DNA of 64,000 nt from Eleginops maclovinus (lineage: Eukaryota > Chordata > Actinopteri > Perciformes > Eleginopidae): NCBI RefSeq assembly GCF_036324505.1, contig NC_086366.1, positions 11,215,927 to 11,279,926 on the forward strand, given 5' to 3'. Under the pieces are notes generated by a model. It made no database searches. It saw nothing but the letters and a program-made list of their open reading frames with translations, and was not told the origin of the DNA. Positions 1-12,345 of the stretch are shown here, piece by piece (the stretch's first letter is position 1; each line of letters starts with the position of its first letter). A program made the translations under genes and the position numbers.

Positions 1-3000
1 TTAATAAGTATACATGTTACCATCTACTCAAGAAAAGAGATTATCATGGTGTACATAGCATAGGGGTGTTGTTTTCAGTGAGGAGAGCAAACACAGGAAA
101 CAGCCAGTTTGCGTCAGAATTACCGTATGAGACCTGAGAGTACTCTGGTATGTGGCTGTAGTAGATTAACCCCACCCTAATTAACTGTCTCTGGCGTGTA
201 CAGAAATGCAGACACACACACACAAGCGCCTGTCCCTAAATTTCCCTTGGACTCCCCGGGGGGCCTTCTTTCCTTCCTGAATTTGTCATGGTTGGACTGT
301 TTTGATGTTTGTAACAATAAGAGTGACCTGCTCTAACTGTGCTACACTTTCCTTTAATTGTATGGTATAATACTATTAGGTAAATGTACTTTTTTTCAAA
401 CCACTCTCCTTATTTCTCTGTTTTCAACTGGGATGCACACTGTTCCATATGGTCTGTTTAAGGCTTGTCTTTGTTTCCTGGAAAAATGCCCTGAATGTAT
501 ACACATGAATTTCCACTCATCTGCCACACATTAAAGGGGCTTTCACATTATAGAATTATAGAGTGTATTCACATCAGTATTCACTGTCGGGTTTTTACTG
601 AATTCAACTGCCAGCAGGCCCCTTCAGCTGGAATGTGATCTATATGGCTTCTTAAAAACTCTCATAGATGCAGCTGATTGCATTAAAGCCTCCAAGTGGT
701 TCACATCAATAACAAGTACATTCTTAGTAATAATAAGAATAATATAGAAATTATACATTCCTAATGAATATAATCCAATCTGCATTGCATAATGTTCCTG
801 GTACTGAACCAGAAAGGCGTAGAAGGAAGAAGTCTCTGTTGCATCCCTCTTGAAAGAAAAAGTGCCACACAGATTTTTTTGGCCCTGGAAAGAGAAAGCC
901 CATATGAGTTAAGAGAAGCTTTTGTACTATGGGCAGCATTAAGCCATCAACTTTGTGCAACTTCAAGTTTCCTCACAGGTAATTGCTTCCACCTTGGGCT
1001 AAGACTGAAGCCTCTGAAAGACAAACCCATTGGAACAGGGTCAATATAATAATTCCTCTGTCTAGCCTCAACAATAGTTTTGAATTACACTCTGATGCTG
1101 TGACTTGAAATGTAATCCGGCACACACCCCCACCAAGGAACGGCAATTCATTGGGACAATTGAAGGAGCACTTTAATTTTCCAAAGCTCACTTTAAGAAT
1201 TTAGCAGAAAGCCAATTGCAGGATTACTTGTACATGACAAATATTTAAGCAGAGTATAAAATATATATTTTTTAACATTTAGATTAACACACTGGAGAAA
1301 AACCTGAATCACGTACAGTAAATGTAAATGTTAATACTGAGTCAACAATAATAATTATTCAGCAAATGTAGGTTAGTGTGGTTTGAACTAGTTGGCCAGG
1401 TACACAGCTGCACATTTGTATTCTTGTGTAACTGTTCTTGAGGTGGTATAATCATCTCACACTCAGAACTATCCTGTGGAGTTTTCAATTAGAGGTGAAG
1501 TACCTTTGTTTATAAGTCAAGCGGTTAGTGAAAAATGAAGCCAATCTGGAAGTGCAACTGTTTGCGAAGAGAAGTCTATGAGAAACTAACCATTCATCTC
1601 ACTTGATTTACCTGAGTAAAACATTTCCTGACGAGTTAATGGTTAGTTCAAAGTGTTCTTCAATACAGCATGATGTTCGTGTTGTAAATGATGGTCCTAT
1701 TTAGAGAATATTAGTCTATAAAACAGCATGTATGCATGTGGCCTGGCTCCCTTGTGTTTTTACCTTAAGTATTCAACCCTTTCCCACTGTGTTTATGTTC
1801 ACTTAAGTTAATTCTAAAAAATGTGGTCACTTAAAAATGTCTTGTTCAGCATTTGGTTGTACCTTTTCTGGCCTCTTGGGAGCAGCGAAAAAAAAATGTT
1901 AACACAAAATTGACTCAATTATCACCTGATGAAGTTGTTAGAAAACAATTGCCTACTTGCACATGGACTGTGGTGTTGACTTCTGAGGGATCCTTGGATC
2001 TTTAGCCAAATGCTTCCCAATGTCCACCAGAAACCAGCTGACGCAATGCTGCTTTCCACCAGTCTCTGCTCAGGAAAAGTACCGTGGTTCATCGGAGCTT
2101 CTTTGTTATGCAGAAACAAAGCTGTGTTTAGCAGGGCGGTAAGACTGAACAAAAACAATGAATTTTAGTTAATTGTCCTAAAACCAGCTTAAAGATGTTA
2201 AAAAGGTTAATGACGCTGAGTGGATCTGTGATCTTGTCTTGAGGGGTTCATTACTACTAGATACCCCTTCCACAATATGTGTGATCATTTGTTACATTGA
2301 TAAAATAAGAATATTTTTTTGTTTCAAATTGCATATTGATCTGCACATCAGCTGACAAAAGAAAGTCCCAAGACTAATTAGTGTATTTTTTCCCACTTCC
2401 AATATCTTTAATTAGGATTAAACTTTCTTTTTTTAAATTTGGGTTATCTGTTTTGTGCACTCAGTGATATTTAAAGTGCATAGGATTGTAAACTGTCTGA
2501 GACGGCCTCTCGTGTGATGCCTGTGAGACGTGGCTGTTTTCCACGCTTATCCAGCCCAGCCCGTCATTGCTCCAGCTCTCTGTACCAGCTCTGAAGCTCT
2601 CTTTTGGGGAGTATTTAAAAGGCAAACCCCTTCCCCACCCTTGTTCTCTCTCTCTCTCCTTTTTTATGCCCCTTTTCATTCTTAAACCCCCCCCCCCCTT
2701 CTGTTTTTTACAAGGTCCCTACAGGCCTTTCGTTTGGCCTGGCTCCAGGACAGTTGCTAAGTAAATCACTCAGTCAGCAGGGAAAGCAAAGAATTCCACA
2801 CAATTCTTTCATGACTGCTCTTCCCTCTTTTCTCCTGCTTCTGATTACTAAACTATTTCCCTCCCTGTTTAACTCACCTTCTCATATGTTTCACCTTGAG
2901 TAAAAAAAGTAAACACTGACAGATTTGGTCTTTGTTAGAATTGAAAGAAATGAGAAACATTTAGTGAGATGATCCCTGCGTGCATGCATGCCTATGCATG

Positions 3001-3505
3001 AGATGGGAGGCGGGGTCTGTCAGCCATGTGTTGGTCTGCCTGCTTTGTAGCGGCTGCAAGACATACTACCCAATCCACGTTTTCCAGTCTCATGCTCGTA
3101 TTGTAGGGGGAAAAAAGACACCAATACAATCTAATCCAAAACGACATGTGCCTCATTAAACCTTTTCTGTCTGCTCTTGACTAATGCTGATTTTTGCCCT
3201 GACTCATTATACCCCCAAAATAATTACCGGTGAAACCAATTCTTGCCACTGATGCATGGAGTAATTGGCGTCTAAAAGGGGAAAAAAAAGAGCGAGGATT
3301 GGGCTCCTAAATATAGAACTATAGTCCCAACTTTGTTTGCAGCCAGAACTACATGCTTTTTGCAGTTGCAGCCCCCCCCCCCTTTCTCTCATTTGGGCCA
3401 TAGCTGCCCCATGTGGGATCATTTAAAGATGTCTTGGGTCGTCCCGTGATGGTTCACAGGAAAGGAGGGAGGGTTGAACCCAACATTAAACTCTACTTTC
3501 CGCAG
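1..3505 (+). other. vps53: vps53 intronic sequence, no exon recognised
   Basis: No reading frame here resembles a protein I recognise, and upstream vps53 coding exons were not found, so this is probably part of one large vps53 intron. It holds short homopolymer runs (C-rich around 2689-2698 and 3370-3380). No full-length mobile element was recognised. Confidence 0.5.
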
Positions 3506-4363
3506 GTGGTGATGGCCCCACATGAACCACCAGTGGTGTTTGTTGATAACTACATCAAGCTCCTGGCTGATGGAAATCCTGAGACCTTCCAGAAGATTCT
3601 AGACATGAAGGTCAGTTTTTTTTTGTCCGGTAATTTCAAAGAATAGTTTTTGGAAACACGACTGTTTGTTTTAAATTATAAAAGCACAGTGAAAACGCAA
3701 ACATTCATGCTGGACCTGGACCTAGTTAGCTTCCCCTACTGGGATGAAATCACTGTCAAGGTTTTGTTGGAAGGAAGGTAACGAAATCTGCCCAGCAGGA
3801 CCTCTAAAGCTCACTAATTAACAGCTGCACATAACTCCCTATAAAACCGAAGGTGGTATTTTTTTTTTCTTCACTTTTGTCTGTAGTGTACGGATTAAAC
3901 AAGATATAACAAGTGAGTTAGTGAGCTTTAGAGGCGTTGGCAGATTGTATTACCTTCGATAGAGCCCTTCCAGTCTTTATACTGAGCTGACCTAACTGAT
4001 TGCTGGCTCCAGCTTCAACATGAATATTCAGTACAGATTTAAGGCTGTTATGATTATTCTTATCTCACTTTTGGAAGAAAAAAAAAAGCATATCCCTAAA
4101 ATGTCAAACTATTTTACATTGCAATTGTGCATGTTGTATGTCTCTTTAGTTACTTTTTTATTTTCTTATGTTTGTTTGTGTGTGTGGTTGTGAAGGGTCT
4201 GAAGCGCAGTGAACAGAGCAGCATGCTGGAACTCTTCAGGCAGAGGCTACCCACTCCGCCATCTGGGGCCGACAGTGGCCCCTCTCTATTCAGTGCCCCC
4301 ACCCCGGAACAAGAGTCTTCCCGCATCCGCAAACTGGAGAAACTCATCAAGAAAAGATTGTGA
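3506..4363 (+). CDS. vps53: VPS53 subunit of GARP/EARP complexes, last two coding exons (5' partial)
   Basis: VPS53 is a subunit of the GARP and EARP tethering complexes, which capture endosome-derived vesicles at the trans-Golgi or recycling endosomes. Two exons are seen. The first is 3506-3610 (35 codons, beginning [12 protein letters not shown] and ending ILDMK, donor gtcagt). The second is 4196-4363 (55 codons plus TGA, beginning [10 protein letters not shown] and ending LEKLIKKRL). Both are phase 0 and join cleanly to give the conserved C-terminus of vertebrate VPS53, which is rich in S, P and E before a basic helix. The rest of the gene lies to the left of the window or in exons I could not find. 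The 3' splice site of the last exon has a GT-interrupted pyrimidine tract. In human, VPS53 and RFLNB are also neighbours in the same orientation, which supports both calls. Confidence 0.92.
3774..3959. mobile_element. Foldback / MITE-like element in the last vps53 intron
   Basis: The two ends form an imperfect inverted repeat of about 45 bases. The left arm runs from GGAAGGTAACGAAATCTGCC through CCTCTAAAGCTCACTAA, and the right arm (3915-3959) is its reverse complement with a few changes. There is no coding capacity. Size, inverted ends and position in an intron fit a non-autonomous DNA element. I recognise the terminal words as common in fish DNA but cannot assign a family with certainty. 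Confidence 0.6.
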
Positions 4364-4938
4364 AATGGCAAATACACTGAAATATCATCTTTAAAATGAA
4401 AAAGACTGAAGGCCTGGATGGTGGTCATGTCAAAGACTTCAATTTAGTCATTTGGTCAGCGTTGGGAAAGAGCAAAGATGATGAAAGAATTTTCTGACTG
4501 ACAGTAGTATGCACCCAAGTTGACGCTGGATTATGAAGAAACTTCCTCAAATGCTACTAGCTGTTGTTGCAAATGTCATTCAACTCTATTCAATTTACCA
4601 ATGTCTGAGCTTTGTAACATTATTGCGCAGTGTATATGGACTTAAAACTGTTGCAGTGCTGTTAACTGTATTTAGCTGGAGAGCCTCTTGCTGCCTCTCT
4701 GGGACATGTCTAATCAACTGTGATTACAAGTGGCCTGGTTCCAATTAATAATAATAATACTAATAATAATTGGTTCTGAATATAATGTACTCTTCTATAT
4801 AGATAGTTTCCCCAACTATTTGAATTTCAACTTTCGGATCCAGTTTTGAAATATGTGCATCTCTGCTGTCAATTAAAATTCACATGCGTCATAAATATCG
4901 GGATGGATTGTCTGACCTAAACAGTTGCATAAAATAAA
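4364..4938 (+). other. vps53: vps53 3' UTR with polyadenylation signal
   Basis: Non-coding sequence follows the stop codon. A canonical AATAAA at 4933-4938 is the first good polyadenylation signal, so the transcript plausibly ends near 4955. Confidence 0.55.
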
Positions 4939-6160
4939 TTACTGACTGAGTTTAGACTCCTCAAATCTGAGAGATGGAGAAATATTCCCATCTTTAGTCT
5001 GACATGAGGTCGGCTTTGTCTTGGCATTTTCAATCCCTGTAGGCCGACTTGCATATGAGAACTACAGTAGCTAGCTGAAGTCATTTAACTGAAGGGTGTA
5101 TGCTATACTGTAAAGTACATGTGTGCATTTAGTTTGCGATCAGTAAGATTTGTTCAACAGTCCAAAATATTTGATAATTTAATTCAGTCATCCATCTACT
5201 TTGTATTGGCATTAAATCAAAAGTTTGTCTGTGTGTATTTATTTATCCTTTTATTGAAATTCGTAGGGCAAATTAAGAAATATTTGTTTTCTTTCAAAAC
5301 TTTGCTAAGAGGTCTCTTGTGTCCTCAGCAATTTCACTTGCAGTATATATATCAGTCTCTGGAAGACAAAGGAAAATCAGCAATTGAAGACCAGAGATTA
5401 TGATGCAGTGCCTCTCAGTTGTAGTAAATCAAGTAAATACATGCTTTGTGTACACATTCCTTTGCCTTCAGCTAAAATAATGTTGATTCTTTGTCATGTC
5501 TGAATTGTATGCTACACACGAAATTGTTAAACACTATTAAAAACATTGCCTTCATTTTTCCATGTGTGTACAGGGCTTTAATGTGCACTCAATGCACAAT
5601 ACCAAGAAAACATATTAACCTGATTTTACCAGGATCCAATTTTAAATGTGGGGCTGGAAAAGTTCCCATGACCAGCTCCGTCTCTGGTTGCCACTTTTCC
5701 TGCATCCAATCAGGAGCCTGTGAGAGACTCAAAAGGCGTTTCCTTCGCTGCGTTTGTGCATCTGAAGGCCCCTTTGAGGGGAAATATAAGTTTGAAGACG
5801 AGCCGCGGGCAACAGGGCTCCCAAGCCGCTCTCTGATCGGTCCTGAAAGTGGACAAACGTTCTGATCTTTTTATACACATTTACCGCGCAGATGATGCTT
5901 TGATATTTTTGAATTCCACAGTAAAGGACCAATTTTACTGTTCTTGTTTTTAACGTCGGGCGCTCATTGGACCGAATTTACCGTCTGGTTGATGACATTT
6001 CCAGCGGGCAGACGTGCATCCTGTCCGGGAAGAGGTTAGCAGCAGTAACACTGTGAAACATTGCATCAAGCCCTTAGAGAAAGGAAAAACACTCCTGAGG
6101 AACTGCAATCTTTTGCAATCTGCGTTTCAGTCTCTGGACTTTTGCAACGTTTAGCTAGAA
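4939..6160 (+). promoter_or_regulatory. rflnb: vps53-rflnb intergenic region and rflnb promoter / 5' UTR
   Basis: Nothing coding was recognised. The right half is GC-richer and has promoter-like words: a CCAAT box (ccaatcag, about 5706), a TATA-like ATATAAG (about 5785) about 375 bases upstream of the rflnb start codon, and an inverted CCAAT (attgg, about 5966). The transcription start cannot be fixed from sequence. A palindrome CCCCTTTGAGGGG sits just before the TATA-like word. Confidence 0.35.
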
Positions 6161-7422
6161 ATGGTTGGCAGGTTGAACTTGCCAAATGTATGTGAAGGAG
6201 ATCCACTGGATATGAGCTGCAGGGCTGAGAGAGGACTTGACAGCCCGGACTCCGGGTTACCCCCGAGCCCGAGCCCCAGCGCCTGGCTGCTGCCTGTGTG
6301 TGCGGAAAAAGCCGGTGGTGTGAGCCCGGTGTCTGAGGACGAGGAAAGGGGCTCCCTGGTAGGTTACACTTCTACCTGAGTATTGTACTGATCTAAGCAG
6401 TAATAAATTATCTTTTCATTCAACGACCACATATTCCATCTGAACATTTACTCTATAAGCTGTACGACTTTGCGTAGGCTACTACGGGGAATTTAGTATT
6501 GCAATTGTGCTAGTTTCCACAAATGCTTGTGAAACCGTAAAAGGGTCGTTTATCCTACAATTGCAGGTTGTCTTTTGAATGTGTCCACTGCACAAAGGAA
6601 ATTAGCTCAGAAGTGGGCCGGTTGAACTCAATGTTTTTGGAAGTCTCTGACAATATACTACCTGCGACAACTTGCTGCATGTCAACTACAGAAATTGGCT
6701 TTCTTCAGCAGCTCTGAATGGGCCTATGATAATTTACACTTTTGGCTCTGTTTTGACTGTGTGGCTGACTTCTGCATTGCAGGTTCCAGTTTTACCCACC
6801 GGATCATTCCAGCAGCTACACCCATTGTCCTTTGGAGAAGGCATAGCACTTGATCCATTACCACCTAAGGAAATAAGGTAGGTTGGTTTGTTGCATGATG
6901 ATGTGCTGCACAAAAATGGCACACCCTGACGACTTGCAGGCTGTTGTATTGGGTCTTAATTATGTACAGAGAAAACTACCAACTGCAAAGTTGATAAGTT
7001 GGGCAGAGTCGGGCAGACTTGAGTTGTAGTGATATTTAGTGTAGGTAGGATTCAGACTAGTTTCCCATTGTTGCCTACAAAGTATAACTGTTCTCCTCTA
7101 CAGATACACCTCATCTGTGCACTACGACTCGGACCGCCATTTCATCCAGGCCCTGGCCCTGCAGCCTACTGGCCAAGGCCTTGAACACTGCAGGCAGACC
7201 ATCATGGCGGTGCCCCACAGTACCTGGCGCCACTACAAGACACAGTTGGAGTTCCAGCCTCGCCATCGACCGCAGCACTTCAAGAGTACCACCATTGTCT
7301 ACCCCAAGAAAACCAGTGCTATGTACACCACAGAGCTGAGCTACGACTGCAACCGACTATCTAAACGTTTCCTCTCCAGTGTGGAGCTGGAGGCGGCTGG
7401 TCGCAGAGAGATCTCTCAGTGA
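6161..7422 (+). CDS. rflnb: Refilin B (filamin-binding regulator)
   Basis: Refilins bind filamins and convert them into actin bundlers; they act in perinuclear actin and in chondrocyte and neural differentiation. Three coding exons, 6161-6358, 6783-6877 and 7104-7422, have phases that join exactly and give 203 residues; human RFLNB is a little longer. The start ATG gives MVGRLNLPNV, matching the family N-terminus. Conserved blocks in order are LDSPDSGLPPSPSPS (exon 1), LSFGEGIALDPLPPKEIRYT (across exons 2 and 3), the FEPRHRP-like FQPRHRP, TTIVYPKK, and the C-terminal RFLSSVELEAA. The C-terminus ends REISQ and lacks the short acidic tail of the human protein. RFLNA is the alternative paralogue, but the adjacent vps53 points to the B form. 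Sequence 4939-6160 is the likely promoter. Confidence 0.93.
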
Positions 7423-8476
7423 AGAAGGGGACAGGTGGCTGGGAAAACAAGGGTGGTTATTCCCAAGGCCTTTATACTGTAGCTCCCCTAAGGCTGGCTG
7501 CCATCGACCTGCTGTCTTTCTACACTTGTGTAGTCTGTTATCTTTTTCAGTCTCCTTCCTAAACTGCGGACAGGAAGCACCTGTTCTGTGATGTTACAGA
7601 TATCAGAGATGTCAAAACACAAAGGGAGAAAATATCCATTTGGTCATGTCACCATATTGATGTATCTTTCAATGGATGATCTGTCCATTGGAAAGGATAT
7701 TTTATTTAATATTTCACTTTGAAGCTTATTGGTTTCCAAAGATATGGCTTTAGAATAGGGTAGTATGCACAGGGGTGGGAAGAATACTAATTTGCCCCTC
7801 ATGTCACATCAAGTTGGGCAATTGTAAATTGTGATTGGTTTTCAATTTGAACTATGAGTGTTGTATCAGTTCAAAATAAGTTATTCTAAATATAGAGAAG
7901 AGAGATAAAAGGGAAAGTAAAAACAAAATGTGATGCATGCTGGGGTTTGGATGCATGCTAAGAAATCCCAAGCTTATACACACTGTAACTGTCTGTCCAG
8001 GATGTAGGGAAAATACACATGCCTTTTCTTTCTTCACAGGGTATTTTGTGTTTCTGCACAACATAGACACAAGCTAAGCTCCCACAAGCTTTCTTTTTGG
8101 CCATGGCTATGATTCTAAATCTATTTTGTAACTGTTACTAGATTAGGGAACTGTTCTGTTTGTTGAGGTGTTTTACCCTAAACAAACTGATTTAGTAGGA
8201 AGTATAAATGTGTCATGAATTCAGAGTTTACTGAGAAGTGGATATATTTTTTGGATATCATCTACAAGCTGCATTCCACTGCCATCACTTTCTTTGGATT
8301 GAAATTGTATTTATTCTGTTGGAGTTTCAGTTTCTGAGATTTTTATCAGCTGTTTAACGGGTCTCTCCACAATCATGGAAAGGGATATTTTTTTTAATGC
8401 CGTTTGAGTCTTATTGATGTATCTGTTGATGCTTTTTATATAAATATTAATCACTGCAGTGCCAGTTTGAAATAAA
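7423..8476 (+). other. rflnb: rflnb 3' UTR with polyadenylation signal
   Basis: About 1 kb of AT-rich non-coding sequence follows the TGA, with a canonical AATAAA at 8471-8476. No structure or mobile element was recognised. Confidence 0.55.
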
Positions 8477-9660
8477 GTGTTCATCAGTTAAACAATTTTG
8501 TATTTTATGAGGTAGACAGTTTACCTATATATCTGTTCATGTAGGAACTTTTGAATTTGGGTTGCCGCACATTAGACCACTCATAAGGAGAGATCTTTAG
8601 ACTTGTGCTGCTCTGATGTCCTCCTGTGGCCAGAGAGGGAATTAACTTCCTGTCATTCTAAAGTGAGGTTGATTCTATGCTTCAGGTTTTTTGTATATTT
8701 AAGATCTTTGTTTGGATGTATAAAAACTTGACTTGGTGCTCCACAGTTAATACATCGACATTAATTATGATAGCATGCAAATGAGCTGTTTTACTTAGTC
8801 CACAAAAGCTAATAACAACGTTTTATCCAACAAAATATCTCTTGTTTATGATCAACTAGTATGTTCTACTGAATGGATTTACTCACCACACCATTGTGGC
8901 TTATTCTATATCAGTGTTTGTTCCTTTGCCAGGATGGTTACCCAGAAGATGTATGCACCACTTCCAGTCTAAGACCTGATAAAAGTAGGTATTTGCATCA
9001 TTTCCTCAATGTATTTCACTGTTTCCTTTTCATTACACATCGGACCGATTGTCATACCAATGTAGAAGCGTTTCACAACCTGCTAAGTATTGAGTGTATC
9101 AGTTAGAAAAGGCTTTTTTTAAAAGTGTTATTAACTAGATTAACTAAATTGTCACTGAACCCACAGCATTTAATATATTTTCTCCGGCTTTCCTTCTGTT
9201 ATTTATATGAGGCCAAAATATTGTATTTATAATCACGTAAAGATAATCCTAGGATACATGTAAATTGGTGCTCTAAATGGGAAAATATTTTTTCTCATCA
9301 AAGTATTTTATCAAACCAACTATGCCCCTTCCTCTTGATGACATTAGAATAGTTTGTCTGTCCCTACACGTGTAATGAGCCCATTCTCACTAAACAAACT
9401 CAATGCAGTAGCCAGGCCTTACGTGCCCTTCAGTGATTCAAAAGCTATAACCCTACACCTCCCCACAGAACCTGAACGCAGCATTGCATGATGTACTCAT
9501 GACTGTATCGCTGTACCATTTAAACACCATTTCAAGGGTTTTCAATATATTTTCTAAATTTAAAATGACTGCATAGAAATCAAACTTCAATATTTATTTG
9601 GATAGATTATGGTAGATTATGGTACGGATTTTGAAATAAAAATAAAACATAGACGTACAC
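8477..9660. other. Intergenic region rflnb-dus4l, nothing recognised
   Basis: AT-rich DNA without a convincing reading frame, RNA gene or repeat. Confidence 0.5.
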
Positions 9661-9922
9661 GTTTCCGTGTGTGACGTCGGGGTTCAGAGGTTGTAAACAC
9701 GCCTACATTTATCTTCCGCATGTGGACTGAAAGTATCGTTGTTTATAACTGATACGAAGTAACCCTGGCAATGATATGTAACTGTGGGTTGTAATTTTGT
9801 ATATTTCCCCGTTTTTAATACAATGAAATAGATGCCAGGCGACAGGACCTATCCTTAAACTAAACTCTTGCATAGCCTTTTGGCTTGTTATGCTAACTGG
9901 TAAGCTGTGCTACATGTGAAAA
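9661..9922 (+). promoter_or_regulatory. dus4l: Probable dus4l promoter with CRE-like site
   Basis: A TGACGTC (CRE/ATF-type palindromic core) lies at 9672-9678 in a short GC-richer stretch about 245 bases before the dus4l ATG. No TATA box is placed suitably. A housekeeping-type promoter is inferred. Confidence 0.35.
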
Positions 9923-11993
9923 ATGAAGACTTCTAACCATAACAGCAGCATTATGGACATGTTTGAAAAGGGAAAGGTCCTGAAAATATGTGCTCCGATG
10001 GTTCGATATTCAAAGTAAGTGGAGGCTGTTTTTTCTGTACTGATACCTATTCATTTAGTTATTCTTTTGCGTATAACTTCACTGAACCATTAACCACGTG
10101 AAATTCCAGAGGGGAAACACTTCCAAGTTAGATGCATATTAAGGTTAAGCAAATAGCGTTAATTTTACAAGAGTTTAAGTGCTCTGTTTTCCTGCCTAAG
10201 TCATAAGACATTCTGTCTACCCTTTATTGTGTGTCTGTTGCATACCATGCTTAATAAAGTATTTGTTTCATAGGCTTGCATTCAGGTCCTTGGTGAGGAA
10301 ATACAACTGTGATATCTGCTTCACCCCAATGATAGTTGCCGATGACTTCATGCGATCAGTCAAAGCAAGAGACAGTGAATTCACTACCAATGAAAGTGAG
10401 TGGCAACATTACATGTGAGCGTAATCATTTGTTTCTGTAATGTGTTGCTCCAAGACCACTTGTGAATTTGTACACAAATATGTTAATCTTGCCACATGTC
10501 TTATTAATTGTGAGCATGGTGCATACAAAAATATGACACTTTTTATTACAGTTGTGTGTTATTCCTTTTCCCCTTTTAGGTGATCGGCCTTTGATAGTGC
10601 AGTTTGCTGCCCATGATGCCCAGACTCTGGCTGATGCAGCCTGTGTGGTAGCACCTTTCTCAGATGGAGTTGACCTGAACTGTGGCTGCCCTCAGAGGTA
10701 GTTACTGACAGCAGGCAGTATTTCTGGCTTATTTCATCATCTTGAATTTATAGAGGCTCAAAAGTTCACATACTTAAGTGTTATCCTGAAGGACAATTTT
10801 TCCAAAAATCTCTTAAACCCTGTGCCCCCGAAACATGCTTGCAGATCTTTCTGAATATGTTATCTAAGTTGTTTTCTTTGCTGTTGTGTTTTCAGATGGG
10901 CTATGTCAGCTGGGTATGGTGCATGCCTCATCAACAAGCCTGAACTGGTGAAAGACATGGTCAGACATGTCCGAAACCAAGTAGACAATCCAAATTACAC
11001 AGCTTCCATTAAAATAAGGTAAAAACCCTGCACCCACTTATTATATGTATTTAGTTATTTGTGTTATACTATAGCTACACCAATGAATCTGCAATGCTTT
11101 TATACTGGCAGATATAAGGTTATGGCAGGTGTATCATTATCTATAAGACATTGCATGACAGAAATCAGAAGTCTGTTTTTAAATGTTTTTAAAGATCTTC
11201 TTGGTCAAAATGTATTAAATTAATAAAATGTTTAGGGATTTGGATCAAGATTGTTTATTTAAGTTATATGTTAATGAGCTAATGTTATTACATTATCTGT
11301 ACCTAGGACCCTCTGTGTTAAAATAATAGTCAGAACCTAATAATAACACTTAATAAAAAATGAATAAACTTCACCCACAGAATTCACAAGGACCTGAGGC
11401 AGACAGTAGATATGTGCCAGAAGGCTGAATCAGCAGGAGTCTCATGGATAACTGTTCATGGCCGCACAGCAGAAGAACGCCATCAGCCAGTCAATTATGA
11501 TGCCATCAAGACAATCAAAGACAGCCTATCCATCCCTGTCATTGCCAATGGGGACATAAAGTACCTGCGAGATGTGGAGTCCACTCACCAGCTTACTGGT
11601 GTCGATGGTAGGTTTGTTTACAACAAATCCTAGTCTTGAACAAGTACATTAATACATCTAGACAATACTAATGACAATATTCCTGTTGTATTTGCTAATT
11701 TCTTGTTTGTTTTTATTTGCTTCATAGGTGTTATGGCTGCACGGGGGTTGCTTGCAAACCCTGCCATGTTCAGCGGCTATGAGGATACTCCTCTGGAGTG
11801 TATATGGGACTGGGTGGACATGGCTATAGAGCAGGGCACTTCATTCACCTGCTTCCACCAACACCTTATCTACATGCTTGAGAGGGTTAGCTCCCAACCT
11901 GAGAAAAAAGTGTTTAATTCTCTATACAGTACCTCAGCTGTCATAGATTACCTCCAAAACACGTATGGGTCAGTGCATGATCCAGTAACATGA
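9923..11993 (+). CDS. dus4l: tRNA-dihydrouridine(20a/20b) synthase DUS4L
   Basis: This flavoenzyme reduces uridine to dihydrouridine in the D-loop of tRNA (positions 20a/20b in the Dus4 family). Six exons are read: 9923-10014, 10274-10395, 10580-10697, 10896-11018, 11381-11607 and 11728-11993. All phases agree and give 315 residues; human is 317. The start ATG gives MKTSNHNSSI, followed by the FMN-barrel opening KICAPMVRYSKLAFR. Family motifs visible are CFTPMIVADDF, the active-site block DLNCGCPQR (the Cys of the GCP triplet is the family's catalytic acid), SIKIR, ITVHGRTAEERHQP, PVIANGDI and AARGLLANPAMF. The C-terminus carries the helical FHQHLIYMLE region. bcap29 follows in the same orientation, as in human, where read-through DUS4L-BCAP29 transcripts are known. 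Nothing appears damaged. Confidence 0.95.
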
Positions 11994-12059
11994 GAATATT
12001 AAAATGTCACATTCTGGATTTTAACATTTTAACCTTTTTTTTGTGTATTTTTTATGGCA

Positions 12060-12065
12060 AATAAA
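12060..12065 (+). promoter_or_regulatory. dus4l: dus4l polyadenylation signal AATAAA
   Basis: Canonical hexamer 67 bases after the dus4l stop codon, giving a very short 3' UTR. Confidence 0.6.
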
Positions 12066-12172
12066 ACTGCAAAGCTATAGAGGTGAATCTCTGATGTCTT
12101 CTTTTTTGCAAGTATTTCTCCCGTTAAGCCAGATCTTAAGAGTATCATTTTTTTATTTTTATAAAAAAATAT

Positions 12173-12247
12173 GAATAATACCCCTCAGTATGTATTCCTC
12201 ACTGTTTCAGACTAGCAAACTTACATATATGTATATATGTATATCTA

Positions 12248-12286
<39 letters not shown>

Positions 12287-12345
12287 ATATATATGTAAGT
12301 TTGCTAGTCTGAAACAGTGAGGAATACATACTGAGGGTGTTATTC
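12173..12345. repeat. Long AT-rich palindrome (inverted repeat around a TA/TG core)
   Basis: The left arm (12173-12230) begins GAATAATACCCCTCAGTATG and ends AAACTTACATATAT. The right arm (about 12288-12345) is its reverse complement with one substitution and one single-base gap near the outer end. The centre is (TA)n with TG steps. The whole can fold into a hairpin with a stem of about 57 base pairs. It lies past the dus4l polyadenylation signal and before the bcap29 promoter. Confidence 0.9.

Noticed and set aside
5491..5865. 124-codon open frame upstream of rflnb
   Set aside because: It overlaps the promoter-like region, has no recognisable domain and does not join to rflnb exon 1 in a supported way.
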